From: CALJFL01 sp047633055
Lineage (GTDB): Bacteria > Pseudomonadota > Gammaproteobacteria > Pseudomonadales > Halieaceae
NCBI GenBank assembly: GCA_047633055.1
Contig: JBLIEI010000026.1
Location: 1 to 54,163 of the forward strand
Reading direction: 5' to 3'
Length of the DNA: 54,163 nucleotides
Within the stretch, counting starts at the first letter, position 1. Each line of letters begins with the position of its first letter. Made by a program: the position numbers and the translations under genes. Shown here piece by piece: positions 17,740-26,072 of the stretch. Below the pieces are notes generated by a model. The model had not been told where the DNA came from, searched no databases, and was given only the letters and a program-made list of their open reading frames with translations.

Positions 17740-18513
17740 GTGGATAAAAAGTTATACGAAAAAGAATTGCGCAAACTTCAGGCCGAAATGGTGGCTGTGC
17801 AGGAGTGGGTGAAGCGCACAGGGCAGCGCATTGTTATCGTATTTGAAGGCCGCGATGCTGCAGGCAAGGGCGGGACTATCAAGGCGATAACTGCCAGAGT
17901 TAGTGCGCGCGTATTCCGAGTGGTTGCCTTGCCCGCGCCCAATGATCGGGAAAAAAGCCAGATGTACGTGCAGCGGTACATCAAGCACATGCCGGCTGCT
18001 GGAGAGGTCGTGATTTTTGATCGCAGTTGGTACAACCGGGCAGGGGTCGAGCGGGTCATGGGGTTTTGTTCGGATGAGCAGGCCGACAGTTTTCTGGAGA
18101 TGGTGCCGGGCTTTGAGGCTGAAATTCTGCAGGACGGCATTATCCTGCTTAAATACTGGTTGGAAGTTAGTAGCGACAAGCAAGAGAAGCGTTTCAAGGA
18201 CCGTATCGAGCAACCGGATAAACAGTGGAAACTTAGTGGTATGGATCTTGAGGCCAGGCGGCGTTGGTATGCCTATTCTCGCGCTCGAGACCTGATGATG
18301 GATGCAACCGACACAGATTCCAGTCCTTGGAATATCGTGCCCTCGGACGACAAACGAGCGGCGCATCTGAACTGCCTAAGTCATATACTGCAAGAAATAC
18401 CTTACGAGCCGCTGGGTCAGTCTATTATTACGCTACCCAAGAGAAACAAAAGTGAAGCCTACGACGACAAGGAATCGATGAGTGCAAGGCGGTATGTCGA
18501 CGCACTTTTTTAA
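17740..18513 (+). CDS. ppk2: Polyphosphate kinase 2 (PPK2 family)
   Basis: A 257-residue cytoplasmic enzyme that transfers phosphate between polyphosphate and nucleotides. Walker A 'GRDAAGKGGTI' (37-47), 'ALPAPNDREKSQMYVQRY' (63-80) and the Walker B/lid block 'FDRSWYNRAGVERVMGF' (93-109) are all present. The direction of the reaction (polyP-driven NDP or NMP phosphorylation) and base preference cannot be told from these motifs. The GTG start at 17740 has AGCAGGA upstream. The short gap to the kinase suggests one transcript. Confidence 0.93.
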   Translation: MDKKLYEKELRKLQAEMVAVQEWVKRTGQRIVIVFEGRDAAGKGGTIKAITARVSARVFRVVALPAPNDREKSQMYVQRYIKHMPAAGEVVIFDRSWYNRAGVERVMGFCSDEQADSFLEMVPGFEAEILQDGIILLKYWLEVSSDKQEKRFKDRIEQPDKQWKLSGMDLEARRRWYAYSRARDLMMDATDTDSSPWNIVPSDDKRAAHLNCLSHILQEIPYEPLGQSIITLPKRNKSEAYDDKESMSARRYVDALF

Positions 18514-18542
18514 CGGGAGTACCACATGCACGCCCTCAGGCG

Positions 18543-19298
18543 CTATTTGATACCACCGTAGCGCTCATCCCATTTGTTTATAATCGCTTCGTAGGATCCA
18601 TCTTTACGAGACTCAGCAAGCGATTGGTTAAATGCCGCTATCATCTCTTTGTGCCCTGCCATTTCGCGGCTCGCTGCCACGTGGCGTTCACGGGTTGGTA
18701 AATCAATCTTGATAACTTCAAATTTACTGCGCTGATCACCCAGGTATTCGTTGATTTGCATTACCATCGTGCGTTGATCCCCGATAACAACATCGACAGC
18801 GCCGTTAATCAGATTCAATAAATTCTGTATCAGGTGATTCTCTTCCACCAGGGTGACATTGGGAATGGCTTCAAAATCGATTCCGTAGGCGTAGTCAGAA
18901 CGAATGCCCAGCCGTCGCCCGGAAAGATCATTCAAACTGCGCAGGCCACCAGGGCGCGCGCGCAACTTGATCATAATGAGTCCGCTACTCAGGTAGGGTT
19001 CACTGAACATTAGATCCTTGTTGCGGGCTTCCGTGTACCAGACTGAGGCGAGTCCGTCGTAAACGCCGATCTGCGCGCCTTCAACTGCGCGCGACCAAGC
19101 CTTAATGGTGATCTCTGGGGAGTAGCTTGTCCGGGAGTAGATATGCTTGACCAACTCCATAGCCAGCCCCTCCTCGGGTAGTTTTGCATCCGTATAGGGT
19201 GGCGAAGTATTGGCCATCAGTCGCACCGTAGATTCGGCGAATACGCTAGTGTTGACCAGAGAAAGACTTAGGATGAGCAGTAGTGCCTGCTTGATCAT
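18543..19298 (-). CDS. Periplasmic solute-binding protein, family 3 type (amino-acid-binding-like)
   Basis: A 251-residue exported protein with signal peptide 'MIKQALLLILSLSLVNTSVFA'. Body features of the family 3 binding fold include 'SPPYTDAKLPEEGLAMELVK', 'LNDLSGRRLGIRSDYAYG' and 'NQSLAESRKDGSYEAIINKW'. No permease or ATPase gene is nearby, so it may be an orphan sensor-type binding protein or serve a transporter encoded elsewhere. Its stop converges with ppk2 across 29 bases. Confidence 0.85.
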   Translation of the reverse strand: MIKQALLLILSLSLVNTSVFAESTVRLMANTSPPYTDAKLPEEGLAMELVKHIYSRTSYSPEITIKAWSRAVEGAQIGVYDGLASVWYTEARNKDLMFSEPYLSSGLIMIKLRARPGGLRSLNDLSGRRLGIRSDYAYGIDFEAIPNVTLVEENHLIQNLLNLINGAVDVVIGDQRTMVMQINEYLGDQRSKFEVIKIDLPTRERHVAASREMAGHKEMIAAFNQSLAESRKDGSYEAIINKWDERYGGIK

Positions 19299-19376
19299 TT
19301 GCTATTCCTTATTATTTCCGATGTGTGACTGTTCACAGATTATATAGTAGCTGAAGGCATCTCGCCGCAGGGGATT

Positions 19377-20114
19377 TCAGCGATAGATGCTGTCCATTAA
19401 GCCAAGTCTGGTCAGGCGATAGACTACTGACTCGTAAATGACCCCCAGACCGTACCGTATCGCCGGTAGGCCGCTGATAGAGGAGGCTTCAGTGGTGTAG
19501 CGAGTGGGGCAGGTAACCTCGCCTATAGAATGGCCCGAGGCAATAATTTGTAGAAGCATCTGATTGTCGAAAATAAAGTCATCGGAATTGTGGGATAAAT
19601 CCAGCCCCTTTAACAGTTCTGCTGAAAAGGCGCGGTAACCTGTGTGGTACTCGGAGAGCTTATAACCTGCTAGAAGATTTTCAATCATTGTGAGTATGCG
19701 ATTAGCAAAATACTTGTGATAGGGCATGCCACCTTTTAGCGCACCGACGCCGAGGATTCGAGACCCCAATACGCAGTCAAATAAATCCTCTGCAATCAGA
19801 GATGCCATAGCCCGAATGAGCTTTGGGGTGTACTGGTAATCGGGATGAACCATGATGATGATATCTGCGCCAAGGTTCAGAGCCGCCTCATAGCAGGTCT
19901 TTTGATTGCCGCCATAGCCTTTGTTGCTGTCGTGCTGTATCACTAGATCAATATTCAGTGACTCGGCTATATCGGCCGTACCGTCACTACTCGCGTCATC
20001 CACTAGAATGACAGCATCTACGATATCGAATGGTAGTTCTTTGTAAGTCTGATCAAGCGTTATGGCAGCATTGTAAGCGGGCATTACGACACAAAGCTTT
20101 TTTCCCTTAATCAT
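19377..20114 (-). CDS. Family 2 glycosyltransferase (dolichol-phosphate-sugar-synthase-like)
   Basis: A 245-residue GT-A enzyme that probably makes polyprenyl-phosphate-linked sugar. Visible: 'VVMPAYNAAITLDQTYKE' (9-26), the nucleotide-binding 'LVDDASSDGTADIA', 'HPDYQYTPK' as the metal-binding DxD-like element, and 'GSRILGVGALKGGMPYHKY'. It lacks C-terminal membrane helices. It overlaps the methyltransferase by 8 bases. The GtrA-type membrane protein and TMTC-like transferase in the same operon suggest that it supplies lipid-linked sugar for transfer at the periplasmic face. Confidence 0.88.
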   Translation of the reverse strand: MIKGKKLCVVMPAYNAAITLDQTYKELPFDIVDAVILVDDASSDGTADIAESLNIDLVIQHDSNKGYGGNQKTCYEAALNLGADIIIMVHPDYQYTPKLIRAMASLIAEDLFDCVLGSRILGVGALKGGMPYHKYFANRILTMIENLLAGYKLSEYHTGYRAFSAELLKGLDLSHNSDDFIFDNQMLLQIIASGHSIGEVTCPTRYTTEASSISGLPAIRYGLGVIYESVVYRLTRLGLMDSIYR

Positions 20115-21090
20115 GTGCCTTCTCTATTTTTGCTACAAACTGCACTGTGGCTCCTTTTTTGAAGATTCCACTTAAACATAATTCCACAATTGCAAACGGA
20201 AACAGGAGTGTGGTCGGTAAAGTCCAGGCCAGTAGTATTAATATGCTCGAAAAGCTGGTGCCTTCAGACTTTTTTAAAGCTCGATAGAGCGAATTTTGCC
20301 GGGAGAGTGCAAGGGTATTCAATGCGCTCTGTACAAACCCGTAGATGTTCTGGAGGATATCGATATGATTCTCTTTTAGCACACGATAACTTCGCTGCGA
20401 TAAACCTTCTCTCAGCCAATTTGCATCTATGTGCACCAGATGCCGGGGCAAATCAAGATGGAACCAGTATTTGCCAAACAGTTTTTGTTGCCAGCTGCCA
20501 AAATTTGGGACCGCCAAGACGAGCAGGCCACCGCTATTGAGTTTGCCGCTCAGGTGGTCAAGTAATGTATCCTGATTTTCAAGATGTTCCAGTACATGCC
20601 AGAGCACTATGATATCGAATTTTCTGTCTGCGTACCCGGCATTGAAAATAGAACCTGAGGATATCTCGGCTAACCCTTCTTCGTCAGCCACAAAACCCTC
20701 GCGCTCCAGCCCTAAAATGCGGGCACCCTGAGATTTAAAGGCGCGCAATAGCACGCCTCGACCACAGCCGATATCGAGAACCGAAACCTGGTGTGACTGC
20801 TGCTTCGCGCCATGCCACAGCTTTAGTAGATGTTTTGCTCGGATGTTTGCTGCAGCGGACACGCTATTTTCGATTACGGCGAGGAATTTGTTGTTGGGAG
20901 TACCGTAATACTCCTCGGTATACGCATTCTCGATGTGCTGCTGGGGGTCCAGTGTGCTGGTGATTGCACATTGATCGCAGATCGCCAGGTCGAAATTTAA
21001 ATCGGCTAATTTGGGCGAGTTATCGAACCCGGGAGCATTGAATAACTGAGTAAGGTTAGCTGTTCCACAGTTGCGGCAATTATCGCTCAA
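20107..21090 (-). CDS. SAM-dependent methyltransferase with N-terminal zinc-type motif and membrane tail
   Basis: A 327-residue class I methyltransferase. The N-terminus has CxxC pairs ('CRNCGTANL' and 'CDQCAI') as in surface-polysaccharide methyltransferases. The SAM site is 'VLDIGCGRGVLL', followed by 'IVLWHVLEHLENQDTLL' and 'LVLAVPNFGSW'. Hydrophobic segments near the C-terminus ('ILILLAWTLPTTLLFPFAIV') suggest membrane anchoring. It overlaps GtrA by 4 bases (ATGA) and the GT2 gene by 8, so the four genes form a translationally coupled operon. Substrate unknown, probably a lipid-linked sugar or glycan end. Confidence 0.86.
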   Translation of the reverse strand: MSDNCRNCGTANLTQLFNAPGFDNSPKLADLNFDLAICDQCAITSTLDPQQHIENAYTEEYYGTPNNKFLAVIENSVSAAANIRAKHLLKLWHGAKQQSHQVSVLDIGCGRGVLLRAFKSQGARILGLEREGFVADEEGLAEISSGSIFNAGYADRKFDIIVLWHVLEHLENQDTLLDHLSGKLNSGGLLVLAVPNFGSWQQKLFGKYWFHLDLPRHLVHIDANWLREGLSQRSYRVLKENHIDILQNIYGFVQSALNTLALSRQNSLYRALKKSEGTSFSSILILLAWTLPTTLLFPFAIVELCLSGIFKKGATVQFVAKIEKAHD

Positions 21091-21518
21091 TTCGTTGCCT
21101 CTACATGTTGCTCTGATCTGAATAGAATGAGTTTCTTGGTTGCATAGTTGAACACCATAACGAAAAAACTTACCAGAATTTTAGCAGTGACTAAATTTAG
21201 GCCCAGGACTCCTACAAAAATCCACATGCCCGCCTGACTTAGCCCAAGACCCAAGGCGACTATAACGATGAAAATAGTGAACTCGGTACCAACGCGCTGG
21301 CGGTATCGTCGCCTGGAAAAGACCCAAAGTATATTCATGGAGTAGGCAGTTGCTAATCCGACCAGGAACCCCAAGAAATTCGCAAGCAAGTAGTGTAACC
21401 CAAGGTATTCTGTCCCTGTGTAAAAAACGGCGAAATCAAAGGTAAAAGCGACGATGCCAGAAATAATATAGCGAACTATTTCGAGACTAATGCGAGGCAT
21501 GGAGAAGACTGAGAACAA
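21087..21518 (-). CDS. GtrA-family membrane protein
   Basis: A 143-residue protein with four transmembrane helices ('YIISGIVAFTFDFAVFY', 'YLLANFLGFLVGLATAYSMN', 'FIVIVALGLGLSQAGMWIFV', 'ILVSFFVMVFNYATKKLILF'). This is the GtrA/DPMS-like fold, proposed to flip or help handle polyprenyl-phosphate sugar. 'NYATKKLILF' near the C-terminus is a family hallmark. Start at 21518; Met7 is an alternative. It lies between the methyltransferase and TMTC-like genes. Confidence 0.86.
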   Translation of the reverse strand: MFSVFSMPRISLEIVRYIISGIVAFTFDFAVFYTGTEYLGLHYLLANFLGFLVGLATAYSMNILWVFSRRRYRQRVGTEFTIFIVIVALGLGLSQAGMWIFVGVLGLNLVTAKILVSFFVMVFNYATKKLILFRSEQHVEATN

Positions 21519-21541
21519 GGAGGTAATTACTCTTTACCGTA

Positions 21542-23200
21542 TCAAGACTCGTGAATAAGATCAGGCGCTGCAGTGTCAAAATTACCACCGTGACCATACT
21601 TCTCCAGATTTTTTTTGGCAGTATACATATTTGGGCTGAGTCTGAGCGCTATATTAAAAGCGACTACTGCGTCCTCTGTCTTATTTTGTCTTCCAAAGGC
21701 CACTCCCAGATTATTATATAGGTTTGCAGACCTTGAGCCCATATTCAGTGCCTGAACGTAATATTGTTCGGCCAATGCTAAATCGTTCATCGCCATGGCG
21801 ATATTTCCCATGGAGCGATAGGTCATAGGAGTGTCAGGACGTAACTCCAACGCAATGCGACCGTGCTCCAGCGCTTTTGCTGGCATGTCGCGGTCTAGAT
21901 AGTCCCCTGCTATGTGGACATGTATTCTCCAATGTGGACCCGATACATCAAGCGCTCGCGAGAAAAGCGTGTGCCTGTTTTCCCAATAACCCACCTGCAG
22001 ATAGCATATAAAAGAAAGGTAGGCTATGAAAGCTGTAAAAATCGTCAAAGAGAGTGCTCTATATCTTGTTTTCGCGTCTGGTAGTAAATAGCTGCAAGCC
22101 AGGAGGATTCCGATTGATGGGATATACATATAGCGATCGGCATGTGATTGAGATCCAACTTGAACCAGGCCAACAACAGGTAGAAGAGTCGCCAGATAGC
22201 AGGTGAGCCCGGCAATCACCAGAGAGCGATTACGAGTTTGTGCGAAGGCGAAGGCGACCCAGCCGATGAGCAGGACGAAGGGAAACGCCAGCTCTTTTAC
22301 TGACCATGATTTATCGAAAGGATAGAAAATGGCCAAATCCGTTGGCACAAGAAATTGTTTTAAGTAGATGGAATACCCAATAGCCGCATTCTTCACGCGG
22401 TCCATGTAGGTGAGGGTCTCCAGGTCGGCGACTGCTCCTCCATCGCTTTGCGCCATTAATGTCGTAACTGCAAGCATTAGCGCTATAATGAACAGTGGTA
22501 TTTTGTCTCCCACAAACACTGCCAGAGAGCGGCTTTTCCACGAGTCAGCGAGGCCATTAAGATACTGACCTTTGCGGTAATGAAACATGTCTAAAATCAC
22601 CAGGACCACTGGAAATGTTACTGCCATCGGTTTCGCTAGCGAGGCGAAAATGAATGCAAAAAGCAGCATGAGGTAGGAGCCAACTGAAGGTCTAGCTTGG
22701 TGCCGGTCGTACAGAATCAGGCCGATCAGATAGAAAAATGCACACAGCACATCTTTTCTTTCGGCGATCCATGCGACAGATTCAACGTGCTGCGGGTGAA
22801 CAAGAAATATGAGCGAAAGGAATGCACCTTTTATCCTGCATCCACAGAGTCGTGTCAGCAGAATGTAAACTAGAATACCGTTCATTCCGTGAATGATGGC
22901 ATTGTGGACGTGAGCCCAGCCTGGGTCGATGTCAGCTATTGAGACATCCAGCATATGAGAAAGCCAAGTCAACGGATGCCAGTTGCCGGCGTAAAAGCTT
23001 GTAAAAGCCCAGTGAACGCTCTTTAGGCTCAGGCCATCACGTACAGCGGTGTTCCAGAGTACGTATGAGTCATCATCGAAATAGACGTAGCCAAAGGTTC
23101 GCACCTGAGCATAAAGAGTGATTAGGAATAGCACATGCAGGCAAACGACTAGAGCGTCGGTGCGAGCTGGGCTTTCGATCAGGGTGGGAAAGGTAATCAA
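21542..23200 (-). CDS. TMTC-like integral membrane glycosyltransferase with C-terminal TPR repeats
   Basis: A 552-residue polytopic protein. The first 400 or so residues hold about ten hydrophobic helices and carry the family sequence 'YVYFDDDSYVL', 'NWHPLTWLSHMLD' and 'HPQHVESVAWIAERKDVLCA'. The acidic DDD in the first periplasmic loop is where GT-C transferases hold their catalytic acids. The last 130 residues contain three TPR units ('ALEHGRIALELRPDTPMTYR', 'ALAEQYYVQALNMGSRSANL', 'AVVAFNIALRLSPNMYTAKK'). Eukaryotic relatives (TMTC1-4) are O-mannosyltransferases; the bacterial proteins are uncharacterised. It is the first gene of the leftward glycosylation operon. Confidence 0.84.
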   Translation of the reverse strand: MITFPTLIESPARTDALVVCLHVLFLITLYAQVRTFGYVYFDDDSYVLWNTAVRDGLSLKSVHWAFTSFYAGNWHPLTWLSHMLDVSIADIDPGWAHVHNAIIHGMNGILVYILLTRLCGCRIKGAFLSLIFLVHPQHVESVAWIAERKDVLCAFFYLIGLILYDRHQARPSVGSYLMLLFAFIFASLAKPMAVTFPVVLVILDMFHYRKGQYLNGLADSWKSRSLAVFVGDKIPLFIIALMLAVTTLMAQSDGGAVADLETLTYMDRVKNAAIGYSIYLKQFLVPTDLAIFYPFDKSWSVKELAFPFVLLIGWVAFAFAQTRNRSLVIAGLTCYLATLLPVVGLVQVGSQSHADRYMYIPSIGILLACSYLLPDAKTRYRALSLTIFTAFIAYLSFICYLQVGYWENRHTLFSRALDVSGPHWRIHVHIAGDYLDRDMPAKALEHGRIALELRPDTPMTYRSMGNIAMAMNDLALAEQYYVQALNMGSRSANLYNNLGVAFGRQNKTEDAVVAFNIALRLSPNMYTAKKNLEKYGHGGNFDTAAPDLIHES

Positions 23201-23388
23201 TCAAACAATCCTATAAGGTTAGCAAGTTATACTTTGCCTCTCCTTTGCTTCAAATGCCGGGTGGGAGGAAAGATATGGCGCGATCCAGATAGACGACGTA
23301 CCACAGATTTTTTAGAAGTATTAGAGGTTCCCCAAAAAAAATTGATAGCCTACACTGCGCTCCCGAGTTTTATCCACCGTAGGTTGAA

Positions 23389-24672
23389 ATGCAAAGTATA
23401 TTGTCCGAAAGTCTACAATTACCCTGTGGAATGGAATTGCCGAATCGTCTCGCTAAGGCGGCAATGACAGAGGGCCTGGCTACTCCTCAGGGAGTGCCCA
23501 CCATTGAATTGGAACGGTTATACGGTATTTGGAGTGATGGCGGTGCGGGAATGCTGCTTTCCGGCAATATTCTGGTGGACGCGGATCATCTGGAGCGCCC
23601 TGGGAATGTGGTGATTGATCGTGAACCCGACGCGGCGATGGCTGATGCTTTGGCGCGCTGGGCGCGAGCGGGTACGCGCAACGGCAATCATTTTTGGGCG
23701 CAGATTAGCCATGCCGGCCGCCAGACCCAGAAAGTAGTGAATCCACATCCCAAAGCGCCATCTGCAGTGAAAGTGGACTTGCCTGGCGGTCAGTTTGGTG
23801 AGCCGGTGGCCCTCTCCATTGCTGAAATTGAAGATCTCGTGTCCCGGTTTGCTACCTGTGCGCGGGCGGTAAAGTCGGCTGGATTTACCGGCGTACAAAT
23901 ACATGCAGCCCATGGTTATTTGCTCTCCGAATTTCTCAGCCCTCGCAGTAATCTGCGTGAAGATAAATACGGCGGTGATCTGGCGAATAGGGCGAGAGCA
24001 TTAATGGATATTGTAGCTGCAGTGCGTGCGGTAGTCGGCCCCGGATTTCCTGTAGCGGTGAAACTCAATAGCGCTGATTTCCAGAAAGGCGGGTTTGCTT
24101 TCGAAGACAGCTTGCAAGTCGCCGCTTGGCTAGAGGAAGCAGGCGTAGACCTGATCGAGGTTTCAGGCGGCACCTACGAACAACCGAAACTGATGGGTAT
24201 GGCCGGATTGGAGCAGGAAGAAGTCCAGCATGTGGCCAAATCTACACTGATAAGAGAGGCCTACTTCGTTGATTTCGCCCTGGCCATGCAGAAGGAGGTA
24301 TCCATTCCACTGATGGTCACCGGAGGGTTCCGCCAGCGCGCGGCGATGGAGCAAGCGCTGACGGAGGGCGGTGCCCACCTCATAGGGCTTGGCCGACCGA
24401 TGTGTGTGATGACAGATGCTCCCGCGCAACTGCTGGCGGGGCTGATTGAATTGCCGCGACTTGAAAACACATTGTCTCTGTTTCCCTCCTGGCTCTCATT
24501 TCTGGGCAAAATTGATACCTTGCGAGCGTTGGCTGGTTTCTCCGTACAATATTGGTATTACGTGCAGTTAGATATGCTGGGGCGGGAAGGGCGCACCGAC
24601 CCAGGTCTCTCTGTCTTTGCGGCGGCCAGGCAGGTTATGGCTCTACAAAAAAAAATACTGAGTGCTCGATAG
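23389..24672 (+). CDS. NADH:flavin oxidoreductase, old yellow enzyme family
   Basis: A 427-residue FMN enzyme of the old yellow enzyme TIM-barrel type. Markers: 'MELPNRLAKAAMTEGLA' (FMN-binding N-terminus), 'WAQISHAGRQ', 'IHAAHGYLLSEFLSPRSNLR' with the catalytic His pair and 'YGGDLANR', and 'GGFRQRAAMEQALTEGG' and 'IGLGRPMC' at the phosphate-binding end. It lacks the 4Fe-4S/FAD extension of 2,4-dienoyl-CoA reductases. The substrate is probably an activated C=C bond. The following transporter gene starts 10 bases downstream, so they are likely co-expressed. The 188-base divergent region upstream carries the promoters but no operator palindrome of the island type. Confidence 0.88.
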   Translation: MQSILSESLQLPCGMELPNRLAKAAMTEGLATPQGVPTIELERLYGIWSDGGAGMLLSGNILVDADHLERPGNVVIDREPDAAMADALARWARAGTRNGNHFWAQISHAGRQTQKVVNPHPKAPSAVKVDLPGGQFGEPVALSIAEIEDLVSRFATCARAVKSAGFTGVQIHAAHGYLLSEFLSPRSNLREDKYGGDLANRARALMDIVAAVRAVVGPGFPVAVKLNSADFQKGGFAFEDSLQVAAWLEEAGVDLIEVSGGTYEQPKLMGMAGLEQEEVQHVAKSTLIREAYFVDFALAMQKEVSIPLMVTGGFRQRAAMEQALTEGGAHLIGLGRPMCVMTDAPAQLLAGLIELPRLENTLSLFPSWLSFLGKIDTLRALAGFSVQYWYYVQLDMLGREGRTDPGLSVFAAARQVMALQKKILSAR

Positions 24673-24682
24673 CGGACATCCG

Positions 24683-25591
24683 ATGTTTGATTTCTATTTG
24701 AATTACGAATACTGGTTCGCAGCAACCCAATTGGCCCTGGCTATGTTTGGCATGGGCGCCACATTAAAGGTTAGGGACTTTGTGGCAGTGGCAAAAAATC
24801 CATGGGCGATATCCGTAGGATTGGTGGTGCAGGTGCTCGCCGTGCCGCTGATGGCGTACGTGTTGCTAGTCGTGTTTTCACTGGATACCGGTGCCGCGAT
24901 CGGTTTGGCTCTATGTGCGGCAATTCCGGGCGGTACCATGTCGAACGTGTTTACGTTTTTGGGGCGAGGCCATATTGCCTTATCCATAGCACTGACCGGA
25001 GTTACAACCGTTGCGTGTCTGGTTACCACCCCCATCGTACTGGGCTTGCTTATCTCTGAGCATATGCCAGCCGACTTCAGCATGCCGGCGGCTTCGATCG
25101 CGCTGGAGATTGCGCTGATTTTGTTGCTGCCACTGCTGCTTGGCATGATCATCCTGATGCTGGCTCCAGGGATAGCGCCAAAAATTTCAAAAATTTGTAT
25201 CCGCACCTCCCTTTTTATTATCGTGCTGATTATTGTGGGTGCTACAGGCGCTGGGCGGGTAAACCTGGCGGAATTTGGCAGCCATAATTTAGCCGTTATT
25301 CTGTTGTTTCTGGTGATTGTGTCCAACATATCATGGCTGATACCTTGGGCGTTGCGGGTGTCGCAACCAGATACCACTGCCATTAATATCGAAGTGACAG
25401 TGCGTAATAGTAATCTGGGCTTACTGATTAAGGCGTCTATGTTCCCCGCGGTGGCCGGCGTGGCTGATCCGGTGGGTGATGCGGTGCTGTCTACCGTGCT
25501 TGTCTATGGGGGCGTTGCGTTGCTGGCTGGCGTGGCGCAAATCTATGTTTACCGCTATCTCAATCGAAATATCCCAGCCTCCATGCGTTAA
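24683..25591 (+). CDS. BASS-family (bile acid:sodium symporter-like) transporter
   Basis: About ten transmembrane helices in 302 residues. 'GLALCAAIPGGTMSNVFTFL' is the conserved BASS/SBF core, followed by 'ARG/GRGHIALS'-type sequence and the second crossover region 'EVTVRNSNLGLLI'. Such carriers move organic anions with sodium. ATG 24683 is preferred; GTG 24662 would overlap the preceding gene. Its stop lies one base from the convergent stop of the dioxygenase beta gene. An organic-acid uptake role for the neighbouring aromatic catabolic genes is plausible. Confidence 0.87.
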   Translation: MFDFYLNYEYWFAATQLALAMFGMGATLKVRDFVAVAKNPWAISVGLVVQVLAVPLMAYVLLVVFSLDTGAAIGLALCAAIPGGTMSNVFTFLGRGHIALSIALTGVTTVACLVTTPIVLGLLISEHMPADFSMPAASIALEIALILLLPLLLGMIILMLAPGIAPKISKICIRTSLFIIVLIIVGATGAGRVNLAEFGSHNLAVILLFLVIVSNISWLIPWALRVSQPDTTAINIEVTVRNSNLGLLIKASMFPAVAGVADPVGDAVLSTVLVYGGVALLAGVAQIYVYRYLNRNIPASMR

Positions 25592-25592
25592 C

Positions 25593-26072
25593 TTACAGAT
25601 AAATAACCATGCTGGGAAAGGCGGCTTCTGGATTCATTAGCATCACCTTCTTATGCCGAATCAATAAATGTCCTTCCGCTTCTTGCAGGTGATGCTCGTA
25701 GGTGCCCGCATAAAAACGTTGTTCCTCGCGATACCACATCACCACCTGAAAGTTTGAGGTCACGATCGTATCGCCGCCATCAGATTTACCGGTCTCCTGA
25801 ACATTGCCAATAATATGAGAGCAGCGGATATTCGACTCTTTTGAAGATGCTCGTGGATGGACAAAGTTTCGCCGCCTTATTTCCATCATCACCCGATCGT
25901 CATAGAGATGCGAGATATGGTTGAGGTGGTCGGTTTGATCTTCCATGGCAGGCATCCAGTAGGTGCCGTCAGGTGTGTACAGGTCAATCCAGGCGTCGAG
26001 ATTGGGCCGATCAAGGTGGGACGCTTCCTGATAGAGGAAGTTTTCGACTCTCCTGATATCGAGAGAAATCAT
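25593..26072 (-). CDS. Aromatic-ring-hydroxylating dioxygenase, beta subunit
   Basis: A 159-residue small subunit with the NTF2-like fold. Typical sequence: 'FLYQEASHLDRPNLDAWIDL', 'TPDGTYWMPA', 'HLYDDRVMMEIRRRNF' and 'SNFQVVMWYREEQRFYAGTY'. The beta subunit is structural in alpha3beta3 dioxygenases. ATG 26072 overlaps the alpha stop by 4 bases (ATGA), fixing the start; an upstream Met at 26105 would lie within alpha. It is the last gene of the leftward operon that begins at the RidA-like gene. Confidence 0.92.
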   Translation of the reverse strand: MISLDIRRVENFLYQEASHLDRPNLDAWIDLYTPDGTYWMPAMEDQTDHLNHISHLYDDRVMMEIRRRNFVHPRASSKESNIRCSHIIGNVQETGKSDGGDTIVTSNFQVVMWYREEQRFYAGTYEHHLQEAEGHLLIRHKKVMLMNPEAAFPSMVIYL

